A stretch of DNA of 64,000 nt, from positions 36,687,335-36,751,334 of the forward strand of contig CM036191.1 of NCBI GenBank assembly GCA_020631735.1, given 5' to 3'. Below the pieces are notes generated by a model. That model saw only the letters and a list, made by a program, of their open reading frames with translations. It was not told the origin of the DNA and did not search any database. Below are positions 55,181-64,000 of this stretch, piece after piece. The position numbers and the translations under genes were made by a program. The stretch is from Saccharum officinarum (taxonomy: Eukaryota > Streptophyta > Magnoliopsida > Poales > Poaceae). The first letter of the stretch is position 1. Each line of letters starts with the position of its first letter.

Positions 55181-55992
55181 GAGATTCAGATAACAATGGG
55201 GCTGTGACTATGATTAAGACGGGGGTGAGATGTTGAAGGAGGAGTACAATATCATAATCAACTTGACGAGTTGCTTAGATTCATCATGAAATTTAGGATA
55301 GGAAATCTCACAAGAGACTTTAAGATAATCTTGTGGAGCATTTGTGGGCGCTTCATGATGCCAGCTAGTATGATCTGTTGTAGTTTTTATCGGAACTTAT
55401 TGCTATGTCGTGTGATAGATAATAATTATACGCCTATATGATTTTTTATTTGGACAAATTTGAATTTGAATTATCATACTTTAAATCATGAATTTGAATA
55501 CGGTTCATTTGAATGGTTTACACTATTGAGGAGGCTGTTTATTGTTGCAGGGACTACATCAAAGATAAGAAGGCGATTGGTTTTCCTGTCTCTCGACACA
55601 AAAGCATGACCTCACGAAAGGGGTGCACAGGGAAAAATATGTACTAGCAAGTCGTGTTGCACAAGTATGTTACTTTGTCATCCTTTGGAATGTCAAGAGG
55701 TCGGGGAATGACAAGATGCACATAGTCGTCTCTGGAAAAAAGAGTCATTGGAGTTGATAGTGTTGTGAAGAGCTCTCGTTCTTTACCATTCATCAACACA
55801 TGATCAAGCTTATCGAAACCCAGTTAAAATGGACCAAAATGATATTGTGGTACTGCAAGGATGGTGAGGAAAAGACCATCGGAGCTGGAAAGAACCAATA
55901 AGTAATCTATCCATATGTTGCACTCATGAACCATGTCTATCGTGTCATATTTATAAAGGCACTATGAGAAATTATAATACATTTATTTTAGG
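55181..55992. repeat. Unit 5' distal flank, inverted copy
   Basis: Reverse complement of 5586-6330 and of 6690-7380/8088-8190. It carries the empty site of the 7381-8087 element. It breaks off at TTATTTTA|GGTGAAATT (55992), where a 1.9-kb insertion begins. Confidence 0.75.
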
Positions 55993-57911
55993 TGAAATTT
56001 TGCGGCGCTTGGAAAAATGTAGAGCCATTCATTTGGATAGATCTGATGACTATAAAATAAGAAGAACTTAAGTTGTGGGCTGGAACCTAAAATACGTGGG
56101 CTAGCAACCTAAAATATATGAATAAAAATTATTTTCAAAATAAATATAAAGGGTAGAATAGTACTTTCGCTGCCCCCTTGTTAATTTCCCTGTTCGAGCT
56201 CTATGATATAAAGGGTTCTGGGATTCGACCGAATTAGTCCGAATTTCGGCGAAATTCGTCCATTTCGGTAAGGTCCGAAACGAATTTTACGCTTCACATT
56301 CCGAAAATTCACCGAATTGAGTCCGAAATTCATCCGAATTTTTTCGAAATTCATCCAATTCGGTTGGGACCGAATTTTTTTTCCAAAACGAATCCCAAAA
56401 CCTTCTCTGCAGCTCCCTCCCTCTCCAGCACAGGCGGCGCGGCTCGCCGAGTGTGGGGTCTGGCGCGGAGGCTCCCGGCGCGTGCGCCCCCCCGGTGGGA
56501 GGGCCTCGCAGCTCATTCCATCTCCTAGCACGACGGCACGACGAGGTGCTTGCATTGGGGATTCTTGGCGGCCACGGCGGCAAGCAAATTTGAGTGGCGG
56601 TGGCTGCTGCTCCAGGCCTCCAGCTCAGGTGGCCTTGCTGGCGTTCTTGTTGCTGGGGAGCGTAAGGTGCACCGTGGGCAGGCGCATGCCGAGCCCGAGG
56701 CCGAGGCACTGCTGCTTGAGCAGCGACGGCCGCACGCCAGTGGGGCTCGCCGTGGGCATGCCCATGTACTGCTGCGCAGCCAGTGGCGGATCTACGGGGG
56801 GCTGGGTGGGCTCCAGCTCCCCCTAATGACTTGATTTACTAATAAAAACACTGTAGCAAAAATCTCAAATCACCGTTAAATGTTCATGCAAATCAACATC
56901 TCCATTGTTTTTAGCCCCCCTTGATTCTCATCCTGCATCCGCCACTGTGCGCAGCAACAGCCTGATGCGCATGCTGGGACGCGACGACAAGATTGGCGCC
57001 TTGCCTGCCCAAGGCTACTGCAGCGAGCGCCGGCCGGTTGGGCGACACATTCACCTGCTCCAGCGCCCGGCTCTGCAGCTCCGCCGGGTAGTGCCCGACA
57101 CAGTCGATGCGCGTGCGGTGCCGCTCGTCCACTTGGCCGCCACCGCACGACTGGCGGTCTCGTTGCCATCCATCCACGACGCCTGCTGCTGCCATCTCTC
57201 CTCCTCCTCCTTGGCCTCCTCCTCGTCGGCGGCCATGCTCTGTTGCTTCTGCTTCAGTGACGGGTATGTACTCGTCATCGTCCACCGAGCACCTCTTGGC
57301 GTCGGTGAGATCCACCTTGTTCTCCTGCAGGAAGGCGATGAACTCGTTGAAGTTCTCCTCGGTGGGGAGGTAGTGGCCGCTGTAGGGTCAGATGGCCTTG
57401 AGGACACCGTCCTTGGCGACTGCAGGCAGCAGCGAGTCCCGACCGTGGAATTGGGTTAGGGAGTTAGACTAAACTGCCCTTGAGTATAATTAATTAATTT
57501 TCTTAATTAACAGCTGCGGTAAATAATTTTCATGGGAGGAACCAGTGGTTCCTCCCATTTGGATCCTTGAAATTGAATTCATTCTAATAATTATAATATA
57601 GGTACATATTAATTAAACTAATATGGTTGTATATATAATATATTTATATATTATTGTTAGCCAAGCAACGAAGATATTTATATGTTGCATTTCTAATGTA
57701 GGAAAACGAGTCGAAGAGCACGCTATAAGTTGAAGAGTTGAAACATAGCATAGTGATCTATAGGATCAATTTTCATCTTTCACCCTATGCATAGGAGATA
57801 GACTTATATGTAGGAAAGTTGTATAATGTCAAATTCCATGTCAAATAGACTAATCCATTACGTAGATTCAATTCCTTCAAAATGAAAGGATCTAAACGCC
57901 ACGTGTTAAGA
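55993..57911. mobile_element. Insertion of unresolved class carrying gene fragments
   Basis: The F-box flank is interrupted here and resumes at about 57912 (ATTATCAAAAGTAAAATATAA). 56215-56395 is a repeated CCGAATT / TTCGG-rich block. 56400-57450 is GC-rich and includes an IQM gene scrap. Terminal repeats were not identified, so the element class is unknown. Confidence 0.5.
57268..57445 (-). pseudogene. IQM-type calmodulin-binding protein fragment
   Basis: Minus strand: VAKDGVLKAI, stop, PYSGHYLPTEENFNEF, then FLQENKVDLTDAKRCSVDDDEYI. This is a highly conserved block of plant IQM (IQ-motif) calmodulin-binding proteins, where the residue at the stop is Trp (TGG to TGA). Beyond it the sequence is Glu/Gln/Ala-rich and no longer clearly IQM. 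A short, disabled captured exon; no IQ motif is present. Confidence 0.75.
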
Positions 57912-58173
57912 TTATCAAAAGTAAAATATAAACCGTACAAGTATTTTATGTGAAAGTGTTATTATTTTCAAATATAAAATAACTATATACATAAGTTTTG
58001 GAATTAATAAAAATAAAATATAAAATTGTACAAGTATTTTATTAAATGAGCTCAAAATAAATAGCTGTATAAATTTGGTATATGCCTTGTACTGTTACTT
58101 GCGTTTTATTATGGATTTTCTAAATAACTGAGAAGATACGATCACGTTTCGCAACAAAGATCTGTTGCATTGA
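57912..58173. repeat. 5' flank of F-box E
   Basis: Reverse complement of the flank next to A and B: ATACCAAATTTATACAGC, ACAGTAC, ACGTTTCGCAAC. No MITE or Helitron occurs here, so it is an empty site for both left-side insertions. Confidence 0.8.
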
Positions 58174-59622
58174 ATGCAGTCCGCGTCCATGGAGACGGCG
58201 GCGGCGGCTCTACCCGACGACTCACTACTGGACAGACAGGCTTTGCCGAGTGCCAAAAGCACTCGGCAAAGACCTGTTTGCCGAGCGCCGAAAGCACTCG
58301 ACAAATTTGCCGACGGGCGTTCTTTGCCGAGAGCCCGACTCTCGGCAAAGAGATCTTTGCCAAGAGCGCATCTTTGCTGAGAGCCCGGCTCTCGGCAAAG
58401 AGCTCTTTGCCGAGTGCCCGTGTTTTTGCCCTCGGCAAAGATAATCCCTCTCGGCAAAGGCTATGTTTCCTGTAGTGACTTGCTCGTTGGCGTCTTCGGC
58501 CGTCTCTCGGCACGCAGCCTCGCGGCGTTGCGTGGCACCTGCAAGGCATGGCGTGACCTCATCGACGAGCGCCAGCTGCTGGTCCGGTTCTGCAGCCTCC
58601 TCCCGCACACAGTGCGCGGCCTCTTCATCAACTACCCGGACTACCGCCGGCCGCACTTCTTTTCCCAGCCGACGCCAACGTAGTCGCCGGAGGCGGACGG
58701 CGGTCCCCGCCGGATCGACGGCAAGTTTGATTTCATCGAGCGAGAAGAGCCCGACAGCAATTACCAAATCGGGGATCACTGCAATGGCCTCGTCCTCTTC
58801 CGGGAGAGCCGCCATGGGAAGGTGCTGCACATTTGCAATTCCACCACGCGGTGGTCGGTTCGCCTGCCACCGTGCCCTGCTGGTGTCACCTGCTGCTACC
58901 TTTCCTGGTGCTGGGGCAGCCGCCGTGCGTTCCTCGTGTTCAACCCTTTTGTGTTGTCGCCAGGGAGGGAGCTGATGCAAAACGACGACGCATGCCGCCT
59001 GATGGAGTGGCCGCCGTCGGAATGAGCAACATGGCATGAGTTCTCGTCGAGCACCAGGAGGTGGGAGGAGAAGGTGTTCGTCCGGGAAGGTGAGGCGGCA
59101 GGGACAGCGGGGGAGTTGCTGCGGAACGACTGGCGCTTCCATCATGTCTAGCCCCGATGCCGCTATGCTACTTACTGGCAGGGTGCACTCTACATACACT
59201 GCCATGGTGAATATGTACGAAGGTCCAACCTCCGATCCATTGCTTAATCCACTCTTCCAAACATCTATCCATACAATAATTCTTTTATATCCATATATGT
59301 ATGGATGTGTGTTATTTTTGCAGGTTTTCCTTGCTGGATGGTAAGTACAGAGTGGTCAAATCGCCGATAGAACTTGCCGAGTGCAAGATCGACGATGTAC
59401 GGACTTTTCTAGGAAGATCAGAGAACGGGGTGTACTTTGCTGCTATTGCTGAAAAGGGTTTGGCTATATACTTCGAGTTTGGACTCTCAACGAATCCGGT
59501 GGCCATATGGAGTGGGTGCCAAAGTATCAAAGCAACCTCAAGATGAATACATACTTTTGGTGGGTGGAAAATAATGAAAAATTTGATGAACCGAAATATT
59601 GGACTTCTCGAACCGGAATATT
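58174..59622 (+). pseudogene. F-box gene copy E, disrupted by two CACTA elements
   Basis: Exon 1 58174-59222 (with a 255-base CACTA inside), exon 2 59334-59622. MQSASMETAAAALPDD, insertion, then LLVGVFGRLSARSLAALRGTCKAWRDLIDERQ, so the complete F-box is still readable. Stops interrupt exon 1 after QPTPT, after WPPSE and after FHHV. Exon 2 (LLDGKYRVVKSPIELAEC) shifts frame near 59465 and is cut at RTGIFTT by another CACTA at 59623. Clearly a pseudogene, but it keeps the 16 bases lost in B. Confidence 0.85.
58223..58477. mobile_element. 255-base CACTA mini-element in F-box E
   Basis: Termini CACTACTGGACAGACAGGC and GGCTATGTTTCCTGTAGTG. ACT is duplicated (58220-58222, 58478-58480). CGACGACTTGCTCG in copies A to C is the empty site. 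Nearly the whole element is TTTGCCGAGTGC / CTCGGCAAAG arrays, that is, ends without a body. Confidence 0.93.
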
Positions 59623-60070
59623 CACTACCGGACAGAGCAAAGATGCCGAGTGCCGGCCGTTTTGCCGAGTGCCAGATATCGGGCACGCGGCAAGCCGCCA
59701 TTTGCTGAGTGCTCGGCATAGCCCCAGCGCAGGCACTCGGCAAACCAGCCCTTTGCCGAGTGTCAGGCTCTCGGCAAAGCCTGACACTCGGCAAACCTAG
59801 CGTTACCTTTGCCGAGTGTCCCTGCCTGACACTCGGCAAAGGGCCTGGCTTTGCCGAGTGTCTTCTCATGGCACTCAGCAAAGTTTTTAATTATTTTTCT
59901 TTTTGGCCCCAAACTTTTTGTGTAGCCATCCTACATTAAATAAGACTACATGATCAAATTTTGCACATTTCTAAGACTTTTTGCTATATTTCTTCAATTT
60001 ATTTCATTTCATTGATTTTTTTCGGAAAATGCAAATTTGAACTGCAAGTGCATCCAATAATGCAATTCTA
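59623..60070 (+). mobile_element. 5' end of a CACTA of the TTTGCCGAGTG family
   Basis: Starts CACTACCGGACAGAGC right after ATT in F-box E exon 2, with a TTTGCCGAGTG array to 59882. A subterminal AT-rich part follows that matches, in reverse, the region beside the array at 27580-27750. No matching right end (CGGTAGTG then ATT) is found before 64000, so the element is long or truncated. Confidence 0.7.
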
Positions 60071-61399
60071 TGAATGGAAAACTCAACGAAACCACTGGCA
60101 TGCTCGGCGCTTTACTGCGGCCCAGCGTGGCCCGTTGCGCTGCCTGCATGCCCCAGCAGCCTGCTCACACTACGCACCCTGCGCCCAGGCCACAACCTGG
60201 GCCTAGGCCGAGAAAGTGCCACCCCGCCTGGGCCGCTTTCGGCCTAGCCTATCGCTGGCCATTGGATGCCATCGAACGACTCTCCTTTGATCTCGGCGCA
60301 GCAAAACTGGCTGTAGCCGATGCCCCCCGAAAACCCTAGCTCATTTGCACCCTAGCCTTCTCTCTCTTCACCGCAGCGGCGGCGGCCACCTTGGCTGTTG
60401 GCGCCGGCGAGGAAAGGCGCTGCCAAAGCAGATCCAGTTGGCTCCCCCTCCTCTGTCCTTTCTCTTGCCTTCCCCTTTCTCTCTCTGAGCCCCGAGTGAT
60501 TCGCAGACACTCAGATGACCGAGGCTACTAGAGTAAGGTGGTGGCATCGCCACGGTGCCCCACGCAGGTGCATGTACGCGCTTGCTCGAGGCTGAGCGCG
60601 TCGCCATCGAGTGGCCTTGCGACGGCGCCCTGAGCTCGAGCCCTCGGCGATGGCGCTCTGTGCCCGACAAGGTTGGCTCGGTTCGATCTCCCGTGTGGCC
60701 ACTGTGGAACGCCAGTGAGATGATGTCTTCTCCTTCCCACACGGTGGCGGTGGTGATAGTGAGGAAAAAGGTCCAGTTAGGTTCCCTTCCCCTCTATCCA
60801 TTCTTTAGGGTTAGGGTAAGGGTTCTGTTTGGGGGTTTCTTCCGAATCGACTCGATTTGTGTCAGCTTCTTCTAAAAAACTTCCCTGGTCAAGATCTACA
60901 CGTTAACCTAGCTTTGATACCATTGTTGGATCAGTGGATCACCCCTAGGTATAGATTGGCTGGCATGACTTGCATTTGGGATAAAAGCGAGTAGAACATC
61001 ATAGTGCACAAACTAGAAAGAGAGGGAGAGAGAGATAGAGAGAGAAGATGTTACTGACCATCCTGGTTAGTGGAGGAGCTCGCCATGGTGGTGAAGAAGT
61101 GGAAGTGGCATCAATGTCGGTGGTGATAGGTAGTGGCGATGTCGGTGGAGCTTCCAGTTGCCGGCAGCGCCTCCCTAATCGTTTAGGGTTTCTTAGTGGG
61201 CTTACTGGCTGTGGTGAATCTCATTCGTGGTGCCCTTGGCCCCCACCTCCTCTTTATAGGCACTGTGCGATAGGGGCCCACTAGCCAGGAGTACAGCTGG
61301 GCGCCCCCAATTAGGGCACGAGTCAAGGTCTGACTCGTCATTGGACCGTGTCGAGTGGAGATCAATCAACACGGACAAGCATAGAAGCTCGCCAGGAAC
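60071..61399. other. GC-rich probable CACTA cargo, unassigned
   Basis: Plus-strand frame 60070-60339 and minus frames at 60368-60801 are Pro/Arg/Ala-rich and match no family I know. At 60918-60930 minus-strand TGGTATCAAAGC after AACAA resembles a PBS, so an LTR remnant may lie to its right. Confidence 0.3.
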
Positions 61400-61522
61400 A
61401 TGCAGAATCATGGCATGCTCGTGCACGTGGCAGTGTACGAGGCCGGGCACTTGGTGCTGGCGGCGCAGGAGATGATCGAGGACTGGGTGTTCAACAAAGG
61501 CCTGTTCGGTGCTGAGGCATAG
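61400..61522 (+). pseudogene. Serine carboxypeptidase-like C-terminal fragment
   Basis: Forty codons: VHVAVYEAGHLVLAAQEMI then EDWVFNKGLFG and a stop. This is the C-terminal block of SCPL50-type serine carboxypeptidases, with the catalytic His in the GH motif. The usual VPADQ is altered and several residues after it are missing. Only this exon end is present, so it is a captured, non-functional piece. Confidence 0.7.
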
Positions 61523-62094
61523 AGCAATTTGTGATGCGTGGTATCGTTGTGCCATCGGACGCGGAAATTCTTCCCTTAAGGACACATACTCTTACACATG
61601 CGACCATTATGCTTTGAGATGTGAGCCAACATTTGCAATAGAGTTGGTATATGTCCCATATTTTTTCTGGTGTCCTCTTCATCTCTGGCGAACCTCGCCC
61701 CCGCCGCATCCTTCCTATGCGGCAAGCTCCGGCCACGGACGCTCCCATCCCGGCCTGGCCTGACTGCCACCTCCGCCGCCACAACCCGAAAGCCACCCCA
61801 CGACCATCCCCACCACCTGGCCAGCCTCCCCCCACCCCCCGAACCTTTCCCTCTAATCCCGCCAGAGTTGTGGAAGAGGAGAGGAAACCTAACTGGAACC
61901 CAGAGTGGAGATCTAGTAGTAGCAGCGGCAGCAGGAGGAGGAGGCACACCTCTCCTGTGCCACCGCTGCCACCGGAGTCCAAAGGTAGAAGAAGGTCGCA
62001 TCGGGGGAGGGGCGGGGCTGCCAGAGGAAGGCACTGGCGCCGAGGGAGGGGCTAGCGTAGGGGGAGCTCCGCCGTGGTGGGCCACCATGGTGCA

Positions 62095-62327
62095 CTCGGG
62101 CGGCTAGATATAGAGCCACCCCTACAAATCTGATTTACAGGGGCAGCTAGATATAGAGCCGCCCCTATAAATTAGGCCATTTGTAGGGGCGACTGATAAC
62201 ACCAGTGGCCCCTTACAAATGGATTTGTAGAGGCGGCTCGTTTGAGAGAAATTTGTAGTGGTGGCTCAATATAGAGCCGCCCCTACAAAAAAAGGTACCG
62301 TTGCTGCAAATGCTTTCTATAGTAGTG
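62095..62327. mobile_element. CACTA right end, GTAGGGGCGGCT family
   Basis: Ends TTTCTATAGTAGTG at 62327 after repeats of ATAGAGCCGCCCCTACAAAT / TTTGTAGAGGCGGCTC. This is a different subterminal motif from the TTTGCCGAGTG families. No left partner is identified in the window. Confidence 0.65.
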
Positions 62328-63913
62328 AGCCAGCATAGCATCATCATGTTCTGTTGCTCCAAATAGGAAGCATATACTCAGGCTGCTAAGGAGCTGCGTG
62401 GTCCAGAATTTTGATGTGATGAATGCCCCCATTGACAAAGTTGTTGTGGACAGGGTTGGGTATGGAAACAAACATGGGTAGTATTCTATTCAATTATGGT
62501 TTCATTAATACTGCCTCAACAATTTCAGAGATCCGAGCATGAAGTATCGGGTCAGAAAATGAAGCACACTCTCAGAGGTGCCAAAAAAATATCCACGTGA
62601 CAGATTACTGGAGCAAGAAAGATTTTGGAGAAGTTGGATAATCAAATTGAGATAACAAATTGTCTTAAAGAAGGTTATGCTACTTTGGCCAAGCTAACTT
62701 GCATCTTGCTTGATAGTTTGGTTACGCTATGACTTGAGTTGTATTAGGGGCTAGGATAAAGTTGGAGTCGAAATATATATCTTAGAGGGTCATAAATATG
62801 AGGCAACCCCTGTTATAACTGTGAGACAACTTAGCGGCTAATTTGAGTGGTGGCAACACCATGGGATCGTCTGGATTCCGTTGTAGCTGTTGTTTTATTG
62901 GGAGGAGTGTTTCTTCTATGGTTGTTATGCTTCAGCATTCGTCCCTTAGTAGATCTGTTTCGGTCTAAATCTAACCGTGCACTCTAATAATTAAAGCATC
63001 TTCATGAACGGGACCTGACCTAGTCCACAAAAATTCTAACCAATAGCAATGAAATACAGATCAACTAATTCTACTTTGAATCATTTCATTGAATGACAAC
63101 AACAGGTAGTCCTTGTTTGGATCCTAGCCTGCAAAAAACACATCGATGCTCTTAGGGTTCAGGCGGCCAGTCCGGATCCGCACGCCACCAACAGTGCTCA
63201 GCCCACTCCCTCCCTTTGCGGCGCACCTTGTGCATGGCCCACAGCTACTGATTTTCTTCCTCCCCACGCCCTCACCCCCACTGCTGCCCACCGCCCCACC
63301 ACGGCGCGGCAGGGTCTCACTGCCGCGTCAGCGGCCACAGAGCTCCGACGAGACACCACCGTGCTCGAGGCGGCCTCCTTCTTGCCCTCCCTTCCCCCAC
63401 TCCCGTCCCTCCCTACCCCCACTGCCACGATGCCCCCGCCCCGACCTGGCCCAGCTGCCTCCACCACCGCCAGAGCCCCTGAACACCTGGCCATCCCCAT
63501 CACCTGGCCGGCCTACCTCCCCCAAACCCTTTTTCTTCTAAGCCCACCAAGATCGAGACGTGGGAGGGAGAGAGCTCGGGTGAGGGCGCAAGCGCGGTGG
63601 CTGGGGAGCAGGTGAGGGTGCGGGTGTGGTCGCAGGCTGGCTAGAGTGGGAGGGACTTGATGATTTCCGGAAAGATGTTACTTGTGACTTGGAACCATTA
63701 CATGCACACTTTGGTGCAGTGTGGCACGTTTGCTGACACAATTAAACACGGTAGACTGGCTCCTAGTGTCAGACACAAAACCAAGTTGGCCAATATCAAT
63801 AGGCACCATAAGATATATTGAAATGATGGTACGTCATGTGGCGGACACATGCACATAGTGGCCAAATTCGCAGTTCTATTGGAAGCTCCTTAAATTATAG
63901 GATCCAGTCTCCC
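62328..63913. other. Intergenic or cargo sequence, unassigned
   Basis: 62450-62760 has plus-strand exon-like text (VSGQKMKHTLRGAKKI) without a family match. 63146-63541 is a Pro/Ser-rich frame that resembles, in composition, 61700-62000. No gene can be called. Confidence 0.3.
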
Positions 63914-64000
63914 CACTACAGGAAACTAGAATTGCCTTGGCGGCCCAGAATTTTCTTGGGGGCCAAAATCAAACCGCCAAGAAAAGGTCAGTTTCCTTGG
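63914..64000 (+). mobile_element. CACTA 5' end running off the window
   Basis: CACTACAGGAAACTAG, then repeated CTTGGCGGCC / TTCTTGGGGGCC and TTGGCGG in both orientations. Another distinct CACTA family; the rest lies beyond the window. Confidence 0.7.

Noticed and set aside
60918..60930. LTR with primer site on the minus strand
   Set aside because: TGGTATCAAAGC is suggestive, but no LTR start, gag or target duplication was found nearby.

Overview
This is plant nuclear DNA, most likely from a grass of the sorghum, sugarcane and maize group. The signs are GC-rich exons in AT-rich surroundings, several CACTA families whose ends carry TTTGCCGAGTGC arrays, Tourist and Stowaway MITEs, grass-type Helitron ends and Ty3/gypsy elements. 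Two runs of exactly 100 N (1432-1531 and 43438-43537) are scaffold gaps. The window is therefore three contigs whose order and orientation the sequence does not prove.

Only one ordinary host gene looks complete: a three-exon gene at 23493-26489. It encodes a von Willebrand factor A (vWA) protein whose C-terminus is a complete four-helix CASP-like membrane domain. Its second intron appears to start with GC instead of GT.

Most of the rest is a decayed cluster of one F-box gene family, broken up by nested transposons. Traces lie at 1532-1847 (A), about 6340-6410 (only the 5' flank of a lost gene), 9635-11146 (B), 15187-15275 (a first-exon scrap), 40048-43342 (C), 53266-53324 (D, last codons only) and 58174-59622 (E). 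A to C run on the minus strand; D and E run on the plus strand. No copy is intact. B is the best preserved, with a 16-base deletion just after the F-box. The copies serve as empty-site references for each other, which fixes the ends of several insertions: a Helitron (2367-5281), a PIF-type element (7381-8087), a Pack-MULE (40777-42550) and a 255-base CACTA (58223-58477).

Left contig (1-1431): the end of an LTR, a tRNA-Met-type primer binding site and a short ORF whose N-terminus resembles the histone H3 tail. Middle contig (1532-43437): F-box units, four Helitrons, CACTA elements at about 13.9-15.2, 18.7-19.9 and 27.3-30.4 kb, the vWA/CASP-like gene, a LINE split by a 3.6-kb probable solo LTR, and F-box C. 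Right contig (43538-64000): a degenerate Tat-lineage gypsy element on the minus strand with an antisense extra ORF and a near-perfect hairpin MITE in its 5' LTR. After it come inverted F-box units D and E, captured scraps of IQM-type calmodulin-binding and serine carboxypeptidase-like genes, and further CACTA ends.

The best leads are the H3-tail-like retroelement ORF, the vWA-CASP-like fusion gene, the hairpin MITE next to the LTR transcription start, and the stratigraphy recorded by the F-box units.
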